A stretch of 64,000 nucleotides of DNA from Pseudomonas saudimassiliensis (lineage in GTDB: Bacteria > Pseudomonadota > Gammaproteobacteria > Pseudomonadales > Pseudomonadaceae), in contig NZ_LK391969.1 of assembly GCF_000939975.1 (NCBI RefSeq), forward strand, positions 248,001 to 312,000, given 5' to 3'. The notes beneath the pieces were generated by a model. The model made no database searches, was not told the origin of the DNA, and was given only the letters and a program-made list of their open reading frames with translations. Position 1 is the stretch's first letter, and each line of letters begins with the position of its first letter. The translations under genes were made by a program, and so were the position numbers. Positions 45,283 through 57,317 of this stretch are shown piece by piece.

Positions 45283-48117
45283 AGCGTCCAGCAGGCGATC
45301 GATGGCGGTCAGCAGGGCGAGTACCGCGCCGTGGCTGTCCCGGTCCTGCTTCAACAGGGTTTCCGCTTGCTGGCAGCGCGCCCGCAACTCCGGCGCGCCG
45401 CAATAACGGCTGGCGCCGTGCAGCTTGTGGACACGCTCCAGCAAGGCCTTGCGTTCGCCCTGTTCCAGGGCGCTGCTGATGGCCTGACGGTCATCCGGCA
45501 GCCCCGCCAGCAGCATCTGCAGCAGGTCTTCGGCGAGGTCGGCCTTGCCGGCCGCCAGCCGTAGACCTTCCTCAAGATCAATCGCCGCCAGGCTGTCCGT
45601 TGGAACCGGCTCCATGCTCGGTGCGCCTACGGTGCTCGAATCTTGCGCCGGGGCGGCCGGGGGCGCCGGTGCGGCTGGCTGGGCAGGTGCCATGCCGGTC
45701 CATTTGTTCAGACTGTGGCGCAATTGCTCGGTGGTAATGGGCTTGGTCAGGTAATCGTTCATCCCGCATTGCAACAGCTCCCGGCGCTCCGTCGTCAGGG
45801 CGTGGGCGGTTAACGCTACGATGGGCACCGGGTCGAACCCAGCGATCTCTTCGCGCAGGCGCAGCTCGGCGGTCGTCTGGCGGCCATCCATGCCGGGCAT
45901 CTGCACGTCCATGAAGATCAGGTCGACCATCTGCTCGGTGAGCAGCTCCAACGCTTCCTCACCGCTGGTGGCCAGCAGGGAATCCACCGCCATGTCGGCC
46001 AGGAAGGCCTCCAGCAACTTGAGGTTGGCCAGGTTGTCGTCGACACACAGCACGCGCAGGTTGTGGACGCCTTGCCGCGCCGGGGAGGGGGCCGCCAGCG
46101 GGTCGTTGCCCAGCAGGTGCATCACCGCGCGATGCAGTTTACGGGTACAGACCGGTTTCGATACCGTCTGGCACATCGAGCGGGGCAGTTGATCCAGTAG
46201 CGGATAATGCTCGGTGGTGTCGGTCAGCACTATCGTCTTGCAGATGTTGAGCTCCGACCATTGGCGAGCCATTTCCAGGGTGTCGCCCGGGGCCGTGGCG
46301 GTATGGCGCACGCTGATCAACGCCAGCTGCAACGAGTCGTCGCGGTTGGTGCGCGAGGTCAGCGCCTCGTGCAGCTCCTGGGTGTTATCGAAGACCCGTA
46401 CCGACAGGCCGAGGTCCTCAAGGTTGTGCAGCAGCATCTGCCGGCTCAGCAGTTGCGGCTCCACCAGGGCGGCACGCATCCCCAGCAGGGGCTTCTCCGG
46501 TAGTTCGTCCTCACTGTGGGCGGAGCGGGCGAGCCGCAGGGTGAGCCAGAACTCCGATCCTTCGCCGGGCTGGCTGCGCAGGCCGATCTCGCCATGCATC
46601 TGTTCCACGAGGCGTTTGGAAATGACCAACCCCAGGCCGGTGCCGCCGGTCTGCCGGGAGATGGAATTGTCGGCCTGGCTGAACGCCTTGAACAGCGACT
46701 TCTGCTGGGTCGGTGACAGGCCGATGCCGGTATCGTTGACGCTGATGCGCAGCAGTACCTGGTTGGCATCCTGATGTTCAGCCATGACCCGCACGCTGAC
46801 GGAGCCTTCATGGGTGAACTTGATGGCATTGCTGATCAGGTTGGCCAGGATCTGCTTCAACCGCATGGGGTCGCCGCTCAGGCCCAACGGCGTATCCCGG
46901 TAGATGATGCTGACCAGTTCCAGCCCCTTGTCGTGGGCGCTGGGGGCGAGCATGGTCAGGGTGTCGTCGATCAGGTCACGCAGGTTGAACGACAGGTTCT
47001 CCAGGATCAGCTTGCCGGCCTCGATCTTGGAAAAATCGAGGATCTCGTTGATGATCGCCAGCAGGTTGTCGGCGGATTTTTCGATGGTCGACAGGTACTC
47101 CTGCTGTCGGCCGCTGAGCTCGGTGCGCTGCAGCAATGTACTGAAACCCAGGATGCCATTGAGCGGGGTGCGCAGCTCGTGGCTCATGTTGGCCAGGAAC
47201 TCGGACTTGATGCGGCTGGCTTCCTGGGCGGTCTTGCGCGCCAGGTCCAGCTCGATGTTCTGGATTTCGATGGTTTCCAGGGTCTGGCGCAAATCCTCGG
47301 TGGCCTGGTCGATGTTCTGCTGCAGCTCGCCCTGGGCGCTCTGCATGGTCAGTGCCATGGTACTGACGCCCTGTGCCAGGTCATCGAGTTCGCGGCTGCC
47401 CTGTTCGCCCAGGCGAATGTCGAAGTGCCCCTGGCTGATCTGGCGAATGGCGGCGTTGATGCGGCCCACGGGCTCGGTGATACGCCGGCCCATGATGCTC
47501 ACCACCAGCCCGGTCAGGGCCAGGCCGAGGATGATGGTGATCAGTGTGGCCAGCAGGTTCTGGTAGCGCTCGAGCAGCAGATTGCCGTGGGCCAGCTCCA
47601 CCTCCAGCCAGCCCAGCAGGCTGTCGGCCGCCACCTCCGGGTGGGCCTGGCGGTTGGTCAGCTCCGGTCTCGCCAGCAGCGGCATGATGAAGCGACTGCT
47701 GTGTTTACTGCGCTGGATCTGCAGGCCGGTACCCGCGGTGATGGTGAGGCCGGTCAGCGGCTCGCCGGCGGGGTACATCTGCGGCCCGCGGTGCTGCAGG
47801 GGCCGCATGTCGACATCATGCAGACTGAGCGAGCGAACATCGGTATGGTTGAGGGCTGCCTCGAGCAGCAGGCCGAAGCGCGCGACGTCGCCATCCAGCA
47901 GCGCGTCGGCGGCGGGGCGCTGGAGGTACTCAACGGTCATCAATCCCCGTTGCAGCAGTTGCTGTTCGGCCTCGCGCATCTGCTGCCAGCTGAAGTAACC
48001 GCCCAGCGCCAGGGCCATCAGGCCGGTGGGGACGAGTGTCATCAGCAATACCCGGGCATTGAGGCTCAGATGGCGGCGAGGACGTAGTGGGGCGTCGGTG
48101 GATCCTGGCTGGTTCAA
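45271..48117 (-). CDS. gacS: Hybrid sensor histidine kinase GacS (BarA family)
   Basis: A 948-residue tripartite kinase. Order: membrane span about 22-42, periplasmic loop to about 187, second span about 188-208, HAMP about 208-262, HisKA with H313 (FLANMSHELRTPLNGILGF), HATPase about 415-530 (NLISNAIKF, NDTGIGL, GGTGLGL), a degenerate receiver-like segment about 545-670, a true receiver with D737 (LIFMDVQMPGMDG) and a C-terminal Hpt domain with H897 (VHKLHGASRYCG). An Ala/Pro linker precedes Hpt. In pseudomonads GacS activates GacA and small RNAs that control secondary metabolism and biofilm. Start TTG 48117 follows AGAGGG. The gene is divergent from cysM. Confidence 0.93.
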   Translation of the reverse strand: MNQPGSTDAPLRPRRHLSLNARVLLMTLVPTGLMALALGGYFSWQQMREAEQQLLQRGLMTVEYLQRPAADALLDGDVARFGLLLEAALNHTDVRSLSLHDVDMRPLQHRGPQMYPAGEPLTGLTITAGTGLQIQRSKHSSRFIMPLLARPELTNRQAHPEVAADSLLGWLEVELAHGNLLLERYQNLLATLITIILGLALTGLVVSIMGRRITEPVGRINAAIRQISQGHFDIRLGEQGSRELDDLAQGVSTMALTMQSAQGELQQNIDQATEDLRQTLETIEIQNIELDLARKTAQEASRIKSEFLANMSHELRTPLNGILGFSTLLQRTELSGRQQEYLSTIEKSADNLLAIINEILDFSKIEAGKLILENLSFNLRDLIDDTLTMLAPSAHDKGLELVSIIYRDTPLGLSGDPMRLKQILANLISNAIKFTHEGSVSVRVMAEHQDANQVLLRISVNDTGIGLSPTQQKSLFKAFSQADNSISRQTGGTGLGLVISKRLVEQMHGEIGLRSQPGEGSEFWLTLRLARSAHSEDELPEKPLLGMRAALVEPQLLSRQMLLHNLEDLGLSVRVFDNTQELHEALTSRTNRDDSLQLALISVRHTATAPGDTLEMARQWSELNICKTIVLTDTTEHYPLLDQLPRSMCQTVSKPVCTRKLHRAVMHLLGNDPLAAPSPARQGVHNLRVLCVDDNLANLKLLEAFLADMAVDSLLATSGEEALELLTEQMVDLIFMDVQMPGMDGRQTTAELRLREEIAGFDPVPIVALTAHALTTERRELLQCGMNDYLTKPITTEQLRHSLNKWTGMAPAQPAAPAPPAAPAQDSSTVGAPSMEPVPTDSLAAIDLEEGLRLAAGKADLAEDLLQMLLAGLPDDRQAISSALEQGERKALLERVHKLHGASRYCGAPELRARCQQAETLLKQDRDSHGAVLALLTAIDRLLDASVS

Positions 48118-48208
48118 TGTATATCCCTCTCCCTGTTGCCGGTATCATAGTTCAAAAAGCACGGCCGGACAGCGCATCCGGTTTCCGCTCTATCCCGAAG
48201 GAAAAAAC

Positions 48209-49111
48209 ATGACTAGCGAGTTCCCAACCATTGCCGACTGCATAGGCAATACGCCCCTGGTGCGGTTGCAGCGCATGGCGGGCGATACCGGCAATACCAT
48301 CCTGCTGAAACTGGAAGGCAACAACCCGGCCGGTTCGGTCAAGGACCGTCCCGCCCTGTCGATGATCCAGCTCGCCGAACAGCGCGGCGACATCCGGCCC
48401 GGTGACACCCTGATCGAAGCGACCTCCGGCAACACCGGTATCGCCCTGGCCATGGCGGCGGCCATCATGGGCTACCGCATGATCCTGATCATGCCGGAAA
48501 ACTCGAGCGATGAGCGCAAGTGGGCCATGTCGGCCTACGGCGCCGAGCTGATCCTGGTCAGCAAGGAGCAGGGCATGGAAGGGGCGCGGGACCTGGCCGA
48601 GACCATGCAGCGCGAAGGCAAGGGCAAATTGCTGGACCAGTTTGGCAATCTGGACAACCCGGAAGCGCACTACCGTACTACCGGCCCGGAAATCTGGCGC
48701 GATACCGGCGGCCGGGTCACACATTTCGTCAGCTCCATGGGCACTACCGGCACCATCATGGGTGTGTCCCGTTACCTGAAAGAGCAGAACCCGGCGATCC
48801 AGATCATCGGCCTGCAGCCCACCGAGGGCGCGGCAATCCCCGGCATCCGCCGTTGGCCCCAGGCCTATCTGCCGAGCATCTTCGACAACCGGCGGGTGGA
48901 CCAGGTGGTGGACATGAGCCAGCAGGAGGCCGAAGAGACCATGCGCCGGCTGGCCCGGGAAGAAGGCATTTTCTGCGGGGTGTCCTCCGGTGGCGCCGTG
49001 GCCGCGGCATTGCGCCTCAACGCTGAGGTACGCGACGCCATCATCGTCGCGATCATCTGTGATCGCGGTGACCGCTACCTGTCCACCGGGGTCTTTGACA
49101 GCCGCCCATGA
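48209..49111 (+). CDS. cysM: Cysteine synthase B
   Basis: A 300-residue PLP enzyme. It has IGNTPLVRLQRM, the PLP lysine in NNPAGSVKDRPALSMI, TSGNTGIALAMAAAI, and the GTTGTIMGVSRYLKE and GVSSGGAVAAAL phosphate-binding loops. The NPAGSVKDRPA form is typical of CysM, which can use thiosulfate as well as sulfide with O-acetylserine. ATG 48209 follows AAGGA. It overlaps rlmD (ATGA). Confidence 0.94.
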   Translation: MTSEFPTIADCIGNTPLVRLQRMAGDTGNTILLKLEGNNPAGSVKDRPALSMIQLAEQRGDIRPGDTLIEATSGNTGIALAMAAAIMGYRMILIMPENSSDERKWAMSAYGAELILVSKEQGMEGARDLAETMQREGKGKLLDQFGNLDNPEAHYRTTGPEIWRDTGGRVTHFVSSMGTTGTIMGVSRYLKEQNPAIQIIGLQPTEGAAIPGIRRWPQAYLPSIFDNRRVDQVVDMSQQEAEETMRRLAREEGIFCGVSSGGAVAAALRLNAEVRDAIIVAIICDRGDRYLSTGVFDSRP

Positions 49112-50462
49112 ACAGATTCCGCGGCAAACCACGGCGGGCGCCCGATGCGCCGGCCGCCATCGGGCAGCGCATCGAACTCACGCTGGAACGTCTGACCCAC
49201 GATGGCCGTGGCATCGGCCGCTGGCAGGGGCGTACCGTCTTCGCCGAAGGCGGCTTGCCGGGGGAGAAGGTTGACACCCGGGTGCTGCGCGCGCGCAGCA
49301 AACTGATCGAAACGCGGGTGGAGCGGGTGCTGGAGGCCAGCCCGGAGCGGCTGCCGCCGCCGTGTCCGCATTTCGCCCTCTGTGGTGGCTGCAGTCTCCA
49401 GCACATGCCCCGGCAGACCCAGCTGGAGATCAAGCAACAGGCGTTGGCCCAGCAATTGCAACATTTCGCTGGGCTGCAGCCGATGCGGTGGATGCCGGCG
49501 CTGACCGGCCCGGACTACGGTTATCGCCAGCGCACGCGCCTGTCCATGCGCTGGGATCGCCAGGCGCAGCGGTTAGTGGTGGGCTATCGGCAGCGGGCCA
49601 GCAGCGAGCTGGTGGAGGTGGCCGAGTGCCCCGTTCTGGTGCCCGTGCTCGACCGGGTGCTGCAGGAATTGCCGGGGCTGCTGCAACAGTTGGATGGGCG
49701 CGCCGGGCTCGGCCACATCGAACTGATTGCCGGTGAGCACCCGAGCATGGTGGTGCGCCATTTACAGCCGTTGTCGCCGGCCGATCACCAGCGGCTGCAC
49801 GAGCTGGCCGCGCGCCACGGCCTGGTGTGTCGGCTGCAGCCCGAGGCCGCCGGGCCTGCCCAGGCACTCTCGGCCGAGGCGCCGGAGCCAGCCTACCGCC
49901 TCGCTGACCAGGACCTGACGTTTAGCTTTGCCGCGGGCGACTTCACCCAGGTCAATGCGGCGCTCAATCAGCAGATGGTCAACCAGGCGCTGGCGTGGCT
50001 GGCGCCGCAGCCGGGCGAGCGCGTGCTGGACCTGTTCTGCGGCGTCGGCAACTTCGCCCTGCCCATGGCCCAGGCCGGGGCGCTGGTGACCGGCATCGAA
50101 GGCAGCGCCGACATGGTGGCGCGGGCCGCCGATAACGCCCGGATAAATAATCTGGCCGGTGTGCACTTTTACCAGGCGGACTTGTCGAAGCCCGAAGCAA
50201 TTAAGTGGGTAAATGACGATTACCAGGCCGCCCTGCTGGATCCGCCAAGGGATGGGGCAGCCGAACTCGTAACGCTGCTGGCGCACCGGAAATTGCAGCG
50301 CATACTCTATGTATCCTGCAACCCGGCCACCCTGGCACGTGATGCGGGTATTCTGGCGGAATCAGGTTACCGATTGGCGCAGGCGGGGGTAATGGACATG
50401 TTCCCCCAGACTGCCCATGTAGAAGCCATGGCACTGTTCGTGTCAGGCGAGGACAGAACGTA

Positions 50463-50463
<1 letters not shown>
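49108..50463 (+). CDS. rlmD: 23S rRNA (uracil-1939-C5)-methyltransferase RlmD
   Basis: A 451-residue enzyme. An N-terminal TRAM domain (about 18-78, LTLERLTHDGRGIGR) is followed by a four-cysteine Fe-S cluster motif (CPHFALCGGCSLQHM with a later VAECPVL) and a SAM methyltransferase domain: VLDLFCGVGNFALPMA, ALLDPPRDGA and VSCNPATLARD with the catalytic Cys. It methylates U1939 of 23S rRNA. It starts within the cysM stop and shares its last base with the relA start (TAATG). Confidence 0.94.
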
Positions 50464-52705
<2,242 letters not shown>

Positions 52706-52709
<4 letters not shown>

Positions 52710-53524
52710 GCTACCAGCTGGATGACCTGCTGTACCTGATGGAGCGCCTGCGCGACCCACAACACGGGTGCCCCTGGGATCTCAAGCAGTCCTTCGCCAG
52801 CATTGCGCCCCATACCCTGGAAGAGGCCTATGAAGTGGCCGACGCCATCGCCGAGGAGGATTTCCCCCAACTGGCCGGTGAAGTGGGCGACCTGCTGTTC
52901 CAGGTGGTGTACTACGCGCAGTTGGGCCGTGAAGCAGGGCATTTCGACTGGAATGACGTGGTCGATGGCATCACCCGCAAGCTGGTGCGGCGCCATCCCC
53001 ACGTGTTTCCGGATGGCGACCTGCGCACGCCACCCGGCACGCTGCATCTGGACGAGCAACAGATCAAGGAGCGCTGGGAACAGATCAAGGCCGAGGAGCG
53101 GGCCGAGAAAGCCGTGGCGCCGGAACAGTTGTCGCTGCTCGACGATGTGCCGCGGGCCTTGCCGGCGCTGAGCCGGGCGCAGAAGCTGCAGAAGCGGGCC
53201 GCCGCAGCCGGCTTCGACTGGCCTCAGGTGACGCCGGTGATCGACAAGATCGCCGAGGAGCTGGACGAGGTGCGCGAGGCCATTGGCCGGCGGGAGCACG
53301 ACGCGATCGAAGAGGAGCTGGGCGACCTGCTGTTTGCCATGGTCAATCTGACGCGCCATCTCAAGGTCGATGCCGAAGCCGCGCTGCGCAAAGGCAACGA
53401 GAAATTCGAGCGGCGGCTGCGTTATATCGAGCAGACCCTCACCGCCGCTGGCGAGCGTTTTGCCGACACCCCGCTGGATCGACTGGACGCGCTCTGGGAC
53501 CAGGCCAAGCACCAGGGACTCTGA
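52706..53524 (+). CDS. mazG: Nucleoside triphosphate pyrophosphohydrolase MazG
   Basis: A 272-residue protein with two MazG domains: about 8-105 (CPWDLKQSFASIAPHTLEEAYEVADAI with EExxE, and GEVGDLLFQVVYYA) and about 155-260 (EELDEVREAIGRREHDAIEEELGDLLFAMVNL). It hydrolyses NTPs to NMP and PPi. Standing directly after relA with a four-base overlap is the conserved order and fits its link to ppGpp levels. CAGGAG precedes the ATG. Confidence 0.95.
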
Positions 53525-53532
53525 ACGCTGCA

Positions 53533-53560
53533 GCCGCGACATGATGTCGCGGCGCTGCTT
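53533..53560 (+). terminator. Likely terminator after mazG
   Basis: The ten-base arms GCCGCGACAT (53533-53542) and ATGTCGCGGC (53544-53553) are exact inverted copies around a single base, nine bases after the mazG stop. A short T run (CTTTT) follows at about 53559-53562. Confidence 0.6.
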
Positions 53561-53614
53561 TTGGCCGGGAGAAACCACGGTACGCCGGTTCCCCATCGCC
53601 ACCCTCGACGCTGG

Positions 53615-53644
53615 TTGACAAGGCGCAATCAGCTTGTGCATAAC
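53615..53644 (+). promoter_or_regulatory. Putative sigma-70 promoter for adk
   Basis: TTGACA at 53615-53620 is a perfect -35 box; CATAAC at 53639-53644 is a moderate -10 box after an 18-base spacer. It lies 141 bases before the adk ATG, leaving a long 5' leader. The remaining spacer shows no gene. Confidence 0.45.
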
Positions 53645-53692
53645 CAGCTCTGCGTGTATGTTGAACCCCCTTTTCGTTTTGCGAAACGGTAG

Positions 53693-54433
<741 letters not shown>

Positions 54434-54451
54434 TCAACGCGCCTCGCGCCC

Positions 54452-54490
54452 AAAGCCCGTGTCGGTAACCGCCGCACGGGCTTTGCTGTT
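54452..54490 (+). terminator. Rho-independent terminator after adk
   Basis: AAAGCCCGTG (54452-54461) and CACGGGCTTT (54475-54484) are perfect ten-base arms with a 13-base loop, followed by GCTGTTTGTT. The left-arm A bases also make it usable from the opposite strand. Confidence 0.75.
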
Positions 54491-54525
54491 TGTTACAATC
54501 GCCTTTTTCCCACCGTGATGACCCC

Positions 54526-55200
54526 ATGACTGCCACCTTGCTTGCCCTGGATACCGCCACCGAAGCCTGTTCCGCTGCCCTGTTGCATGAGGGGCGCCTG
54601 TTCCACCGGCTGGAAGTGCAGCCGCGCATGCATGCGCAATTGCTGCTGCCGATGATCGGCGAGTTGCTGGCCGAGGCGGGCATTGAGCTGTCGCAGGTGG
54701 ATGCGCTGGTATTCGGCCGCGGTCCGGGCGCGTTCACCGGGGTGCGGATCGCCACCGGCATGGTCCAGGGCTTGGCCTTTGCCAGCGGCAAGCCGGTGAT
54801 CGGCATTTCCAACCTGGCGGCCCTGGCCCAGCGCGCCTGGCGCGAGCATGGGGTGGAAGAGGTTTGTGCCGCCATCGATGCGCGCATGGATGAGGTCTAT
54901 TGGGGCTGCTATCACCTGGTCGACGGCGTCATGACGCTGGTAGGCAGCGAGCGGGTGGTGGCGCCGGAGGAGGTTGAGGTTGCCGCTGGGCTGGCCGCGC
55001 CAGCCGGCGCGGGCACGGGCTGGCAATATGCCGAGCGGCTAGCGGTGAAAGTCGAACGCAGCTGGCCGCAGATGCTGCCCGATGCGACCGATCTGCTCAG
55101 TCTGGCGTCTCCGGCCTGGCAGGCGGGGCAGGTGCTGGACGCGGCTGATGCCCAGCCGGTATACCTGCGGGATAAGGTCGCCACACCGAAGGTCGGGTGA
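54526..55200 (+). CDS. tsaB: tRNA threonylcarbamoyladenosine biosynthesis protein TsaB
   Basis: A 224-residue ASKHA-fold protein. N-terminal LALDTATEACSAAL, then RMHAQLLLPMIGELL and the central GRGPGAFTGVRIATGMVQGLAFA. With TsaD and TsaE it installs t6A37 on ANN-decoding tRNAs. A TACAAT -10-like box lies at 54494-54499 just beyond the adk terminator, so the gene may be read separately. A Shine-Dalgarno sequence is hard to see ahead of ATG 54526. Confidence 0.94.
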   Translation: MTATLLALDTATEACSAALLHEGRLFHRLEVQPRMHAQLLLPMIGELLAEAGIELSQVDALVFGRGPGAFTGVRIATGMVQGLAFASGKPVIGISNLAALAQRAWREHGVEEVCAAIDARMDEVYWGCYHLVDGVMTLVGSERVVAPEEVEVAAGLAAPAGAGTGWQYAERLAVKVERSWPQMLPDATDLLSLASPAWQAGQVLDAADAQPVYLRDKVATPKVG

Positions 55201-55268
55201 TTTTGCGTTTTTTCTGCCCCGGGCTTACCCTTTGATTCTGTGCTATCTGCGGAGTTGACCCCCTTATC

Positions 55269-55562
55269 ATGCGTCTGGACGGCTACAATCCAGCCTCTGC
55301 GCTGCCGCCTCGCCCCACGCGTCCTGCCGCGCCGGTGGCCGATCGCGTGCCGCCTGCCGCCCAGCCAACGCCGGTCCCGGTCCGCACCAGTGCCGCCGCA
55401 GCGCAGCAGCCCGCCGCCGCGGGTGAATATATTCCGGCGCGCCAGGGTGCGACACAACCGGTGCATGGCCATGTCAACCAGGCGCTGGCCAGTTATCAAT
55501 CCATGGCCAGCCTCCCGGACGCCGATGCGGACGGCTTCTTTGGTATCGATCTGTTTGTCTGA
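55269..55562 (+). CDS. Small Pro/Ala-rich protein, unknown
   Basis: A 97-residue protein with a low-complexity Pro/Ala/Arg-rich first half (PPRPTRPAAPVADRVPPAAQ) and a more ordered C-terminal half that ends NQALASYQSMASLPDADADGFFGIDLFV. No signal peptide and no membrane span. I do not recognise a named family. It lies between tsaB and the DUF72 gene, whose GTG comes 12 bases after its stop. Reading-frame length and the ordered C-terminus argue that it is a real gene. Confidence 0.6.
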   Translation: MRLDGYNPASALPPRPTRPAAPVADRVPPAAQPTPVPVRTSAAAAQQPAAAGEYIPARQGATQPVHGHVNQALASYQSMASLPDADADGFFGIDLFV

Positions 55563-55573
55563 TTTCGCTTTCC

Positions 55574-56461
55574 GTGTCTGATTCCACTCCCCAGCTGATC
55601 CTCGGTTGTCCGCTATGGGCTGAACCGGCCTGGCGAGGCGCGCTGTATTCCAGCGGCGCCGATGCCGATCAGCGCCTGTATGAATATTCCCGGGTCTTCG
55701 CCGCCGTGGAGGGCAACACCACCTTCTATGCGCTGCCGGGGCCCGAGGTGGTGGCTCGCTGGGCCGAACTGCTGCCGGCGCAGTTCCATTTCTGCGCCAA
55801 GCTGCCCCGGGAGGTCAGCCATGCCGATCGCCTGGATGCACGTCGCCCCGAGCTGCTGCAGTTTTTCCAGCGTATGGCTCCGCTGGAGCAGCGCCTGGGG
55901 CCGGTGTGGTTGCAGCTGCCGGCGCGGGTCGGGCCGCAGCAACTGGACCAACTGGTCTGGTTTCTTGACGCCTTGCCCGCTGATTACCCCTACGCCGTGG
56001 AAGTCCGGCATCTGGACTTTTTCCGCAAGGATGACAATGAACAGCAACTCAACCGGATCCTGCACGAGCGTGGTATCGAGCGCATCATGTTCGACAGCCG
56101 CGGCCTGTTCGCCAGCAGTGCCACCGATGCGGCAACCCTGGACGCCCAGAGTCGCAAGCCGCGCCTGCCGGTACATGCCGTTGCCCTGACCGACCGTCCC
56201 ACGGTGCGCTTTACCGGCGGCATGGATAACGCCGCGAGCCTGCAGTGGCTCGAGCCCTGGCTGGGCAAGTGTGCCCAGTGGCTGAGCGAGGGGCGCCGCC
56301 CCATTCTCTTCATGCACACTCCGGATAACCGTCTGGCCCCAGAGCTGGCCCGGCTGTTCCATGCCCGCTTGCAGCAGCAGTTGCCCGCTTTGCCGCCCAT
56401 GCCGGCCTGGCCGGGTGAGTTGCAGGAATTGGAGAAGCCGCAGCAGGGTGGGCTGTTCTGA
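55574..56461 (+). CDS. DUF72 family protein (YecE-like)
   Basis: A 295-residue TIM-barrel-like protein of the DUF72 family. Family patterns: LGCPLWAEPAWRGALY, YSRVFAAVEGNTTFYALP, FHFCAKLPREVSH and AVEVRHLDFF. The biochemical role is not established. It starts at GTG 55574; there is no in-frame ATG near. It precedes rsmJ by 63 bases. Confidence 0.85.
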   Translation: MSDSTPQLILGCPLWAEPAWRGALYSSGADADQRLYEYSRVFAAVEGNTTFYALPGPEVVARWAELLPAQFHFCAKLPREVSHADRLDARRPELLQFFQRMAPLEQRLGPVWLQLPARVGPQQLDQLVWFLDALPADYPYAVEVRHLDFFRKDDNEQQLNRILHERGIERIMFDSRGLFASSATDAATLDAQSRKPRLPVHAVALTDRPTVRFTGGMDNAASLQWLEPWLGKCAQWLSEGRRPILFMHTPDNRLAPELARLFHARLQQQLPALPPMPAWPGELQELEKPQQGGLF

Positions 56462-56524
56462 TCAGGCTCCCCGGGTTGCGGTAAACTACCCGCTTTCCGC
56501 TGTTATTCGGGGGTTCTGCCTGCC

Positions 56525-57310
56525 ATGAGTGATACACCTTGCCGCGTGGCCGTCTGCTGGCTGTTGCCCGAACTGGAGCAGCCGGCCCGGGACCTGGCCG
56601 CGCGCCTGCAGCTGCCCGTGGCTACGGCAGACAGCATCGAGGCGGAGCTGCTGCTGCGGCTCGGTGGCGATGGCCTGAGCCTGCAGGCCACCGGGGCCGA
56701 CGCGCCGGGCGCGGTGCGGGTGGATTTTGTCGAGGGGGCCCTGGCCCACCGGCGTCAATTCGGCGGCGGGGCCGGGCAGATGGTCGCCAAGGCAGTGGGC
56801 CTGCGCGGTGCAGTGCGGCCGACGGTATTGGACGCCACCGCCGGGCTGGGCCGCGATGCCTTTGTACTGGCATCCCTGGGCTGTGAGGTCACCCTGATCG
56901 AACGCCAGCCGATCATCGCTGCGCTGCTGGAAGACGGCCTGCAGCGGGCCCGCGAGGCTGGCGGCGAAGTTGCCGAGATTGCCGAGCGCATGACGCTGAT
57001 CCAAGGCGATGCCATTACTTTCATGGCGCAGTGGGCAGCGGCCGCGCCGCAGGTCATCCACCTGGACCCGATGTTCCCGCACCGGGAAAAATCCGCCCTG
57101 GTGAAGAAGGAGATGCGGCTGTTCCGCCCGCTGGCCGGCGACGACCTCGACGCACCAGCCTTGCTCGCTGCGGCGTGGGCGCTGGCCAGCCACCGCGTGG
57201 CCGTCAAGCGCCCGCGCAAGGCACCGTCCATCGATGGCCCACCGCCGAGCGCACAACTGAGCGGCCAATCCAGCCGCTATGATATCTACGGCAAGAAAAA
57301 GCTCGGGTAA
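56525..57310 (+). CDS. rsmJ: 16S rRNA (guanine-1516-N2)-methyltransferase RsmJ
   Basis: A 261-residue SAM-dependent methyltransferase. Typical RsmJ segments: [79 protein letters not shown] and [30 protein letters not shown]. It methylates G1516 of 16S rRNA. It converges with plsB, seven bases apart. Confidence 0.93.
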   Translation: MSDTPCRVAVCWLLPELEQPARDLAARLQLPVATADSIEAELLLRLGGDGLSLQATGADAPGAVRVDFVEGALAHRRQFGGGAGQMVAKAVGLRGAVRPTVLDATAGLGRDAFVLASLGCEVTLIERQPIIAALLEDGLQRAREAGGEVAEIAERMTLIQGDAITFMAQWAAAAPQVIHLDPMFPHREKSALVKKEMRLFRPLAGDDLDAPALLAAAWALASHRVAVKRPRKAPSIDGPPPSAQLSGQSSRYDIYGKKKLG

Positions 57311-57317
57311 GCGCGTC

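Noticed and set aside
46774-48087. Plus-strand open frame (437 codons) opposite gacS
   Set aside because: No recognisable domain; it lies wholly inside the well-supported gacS gene on the other strand.
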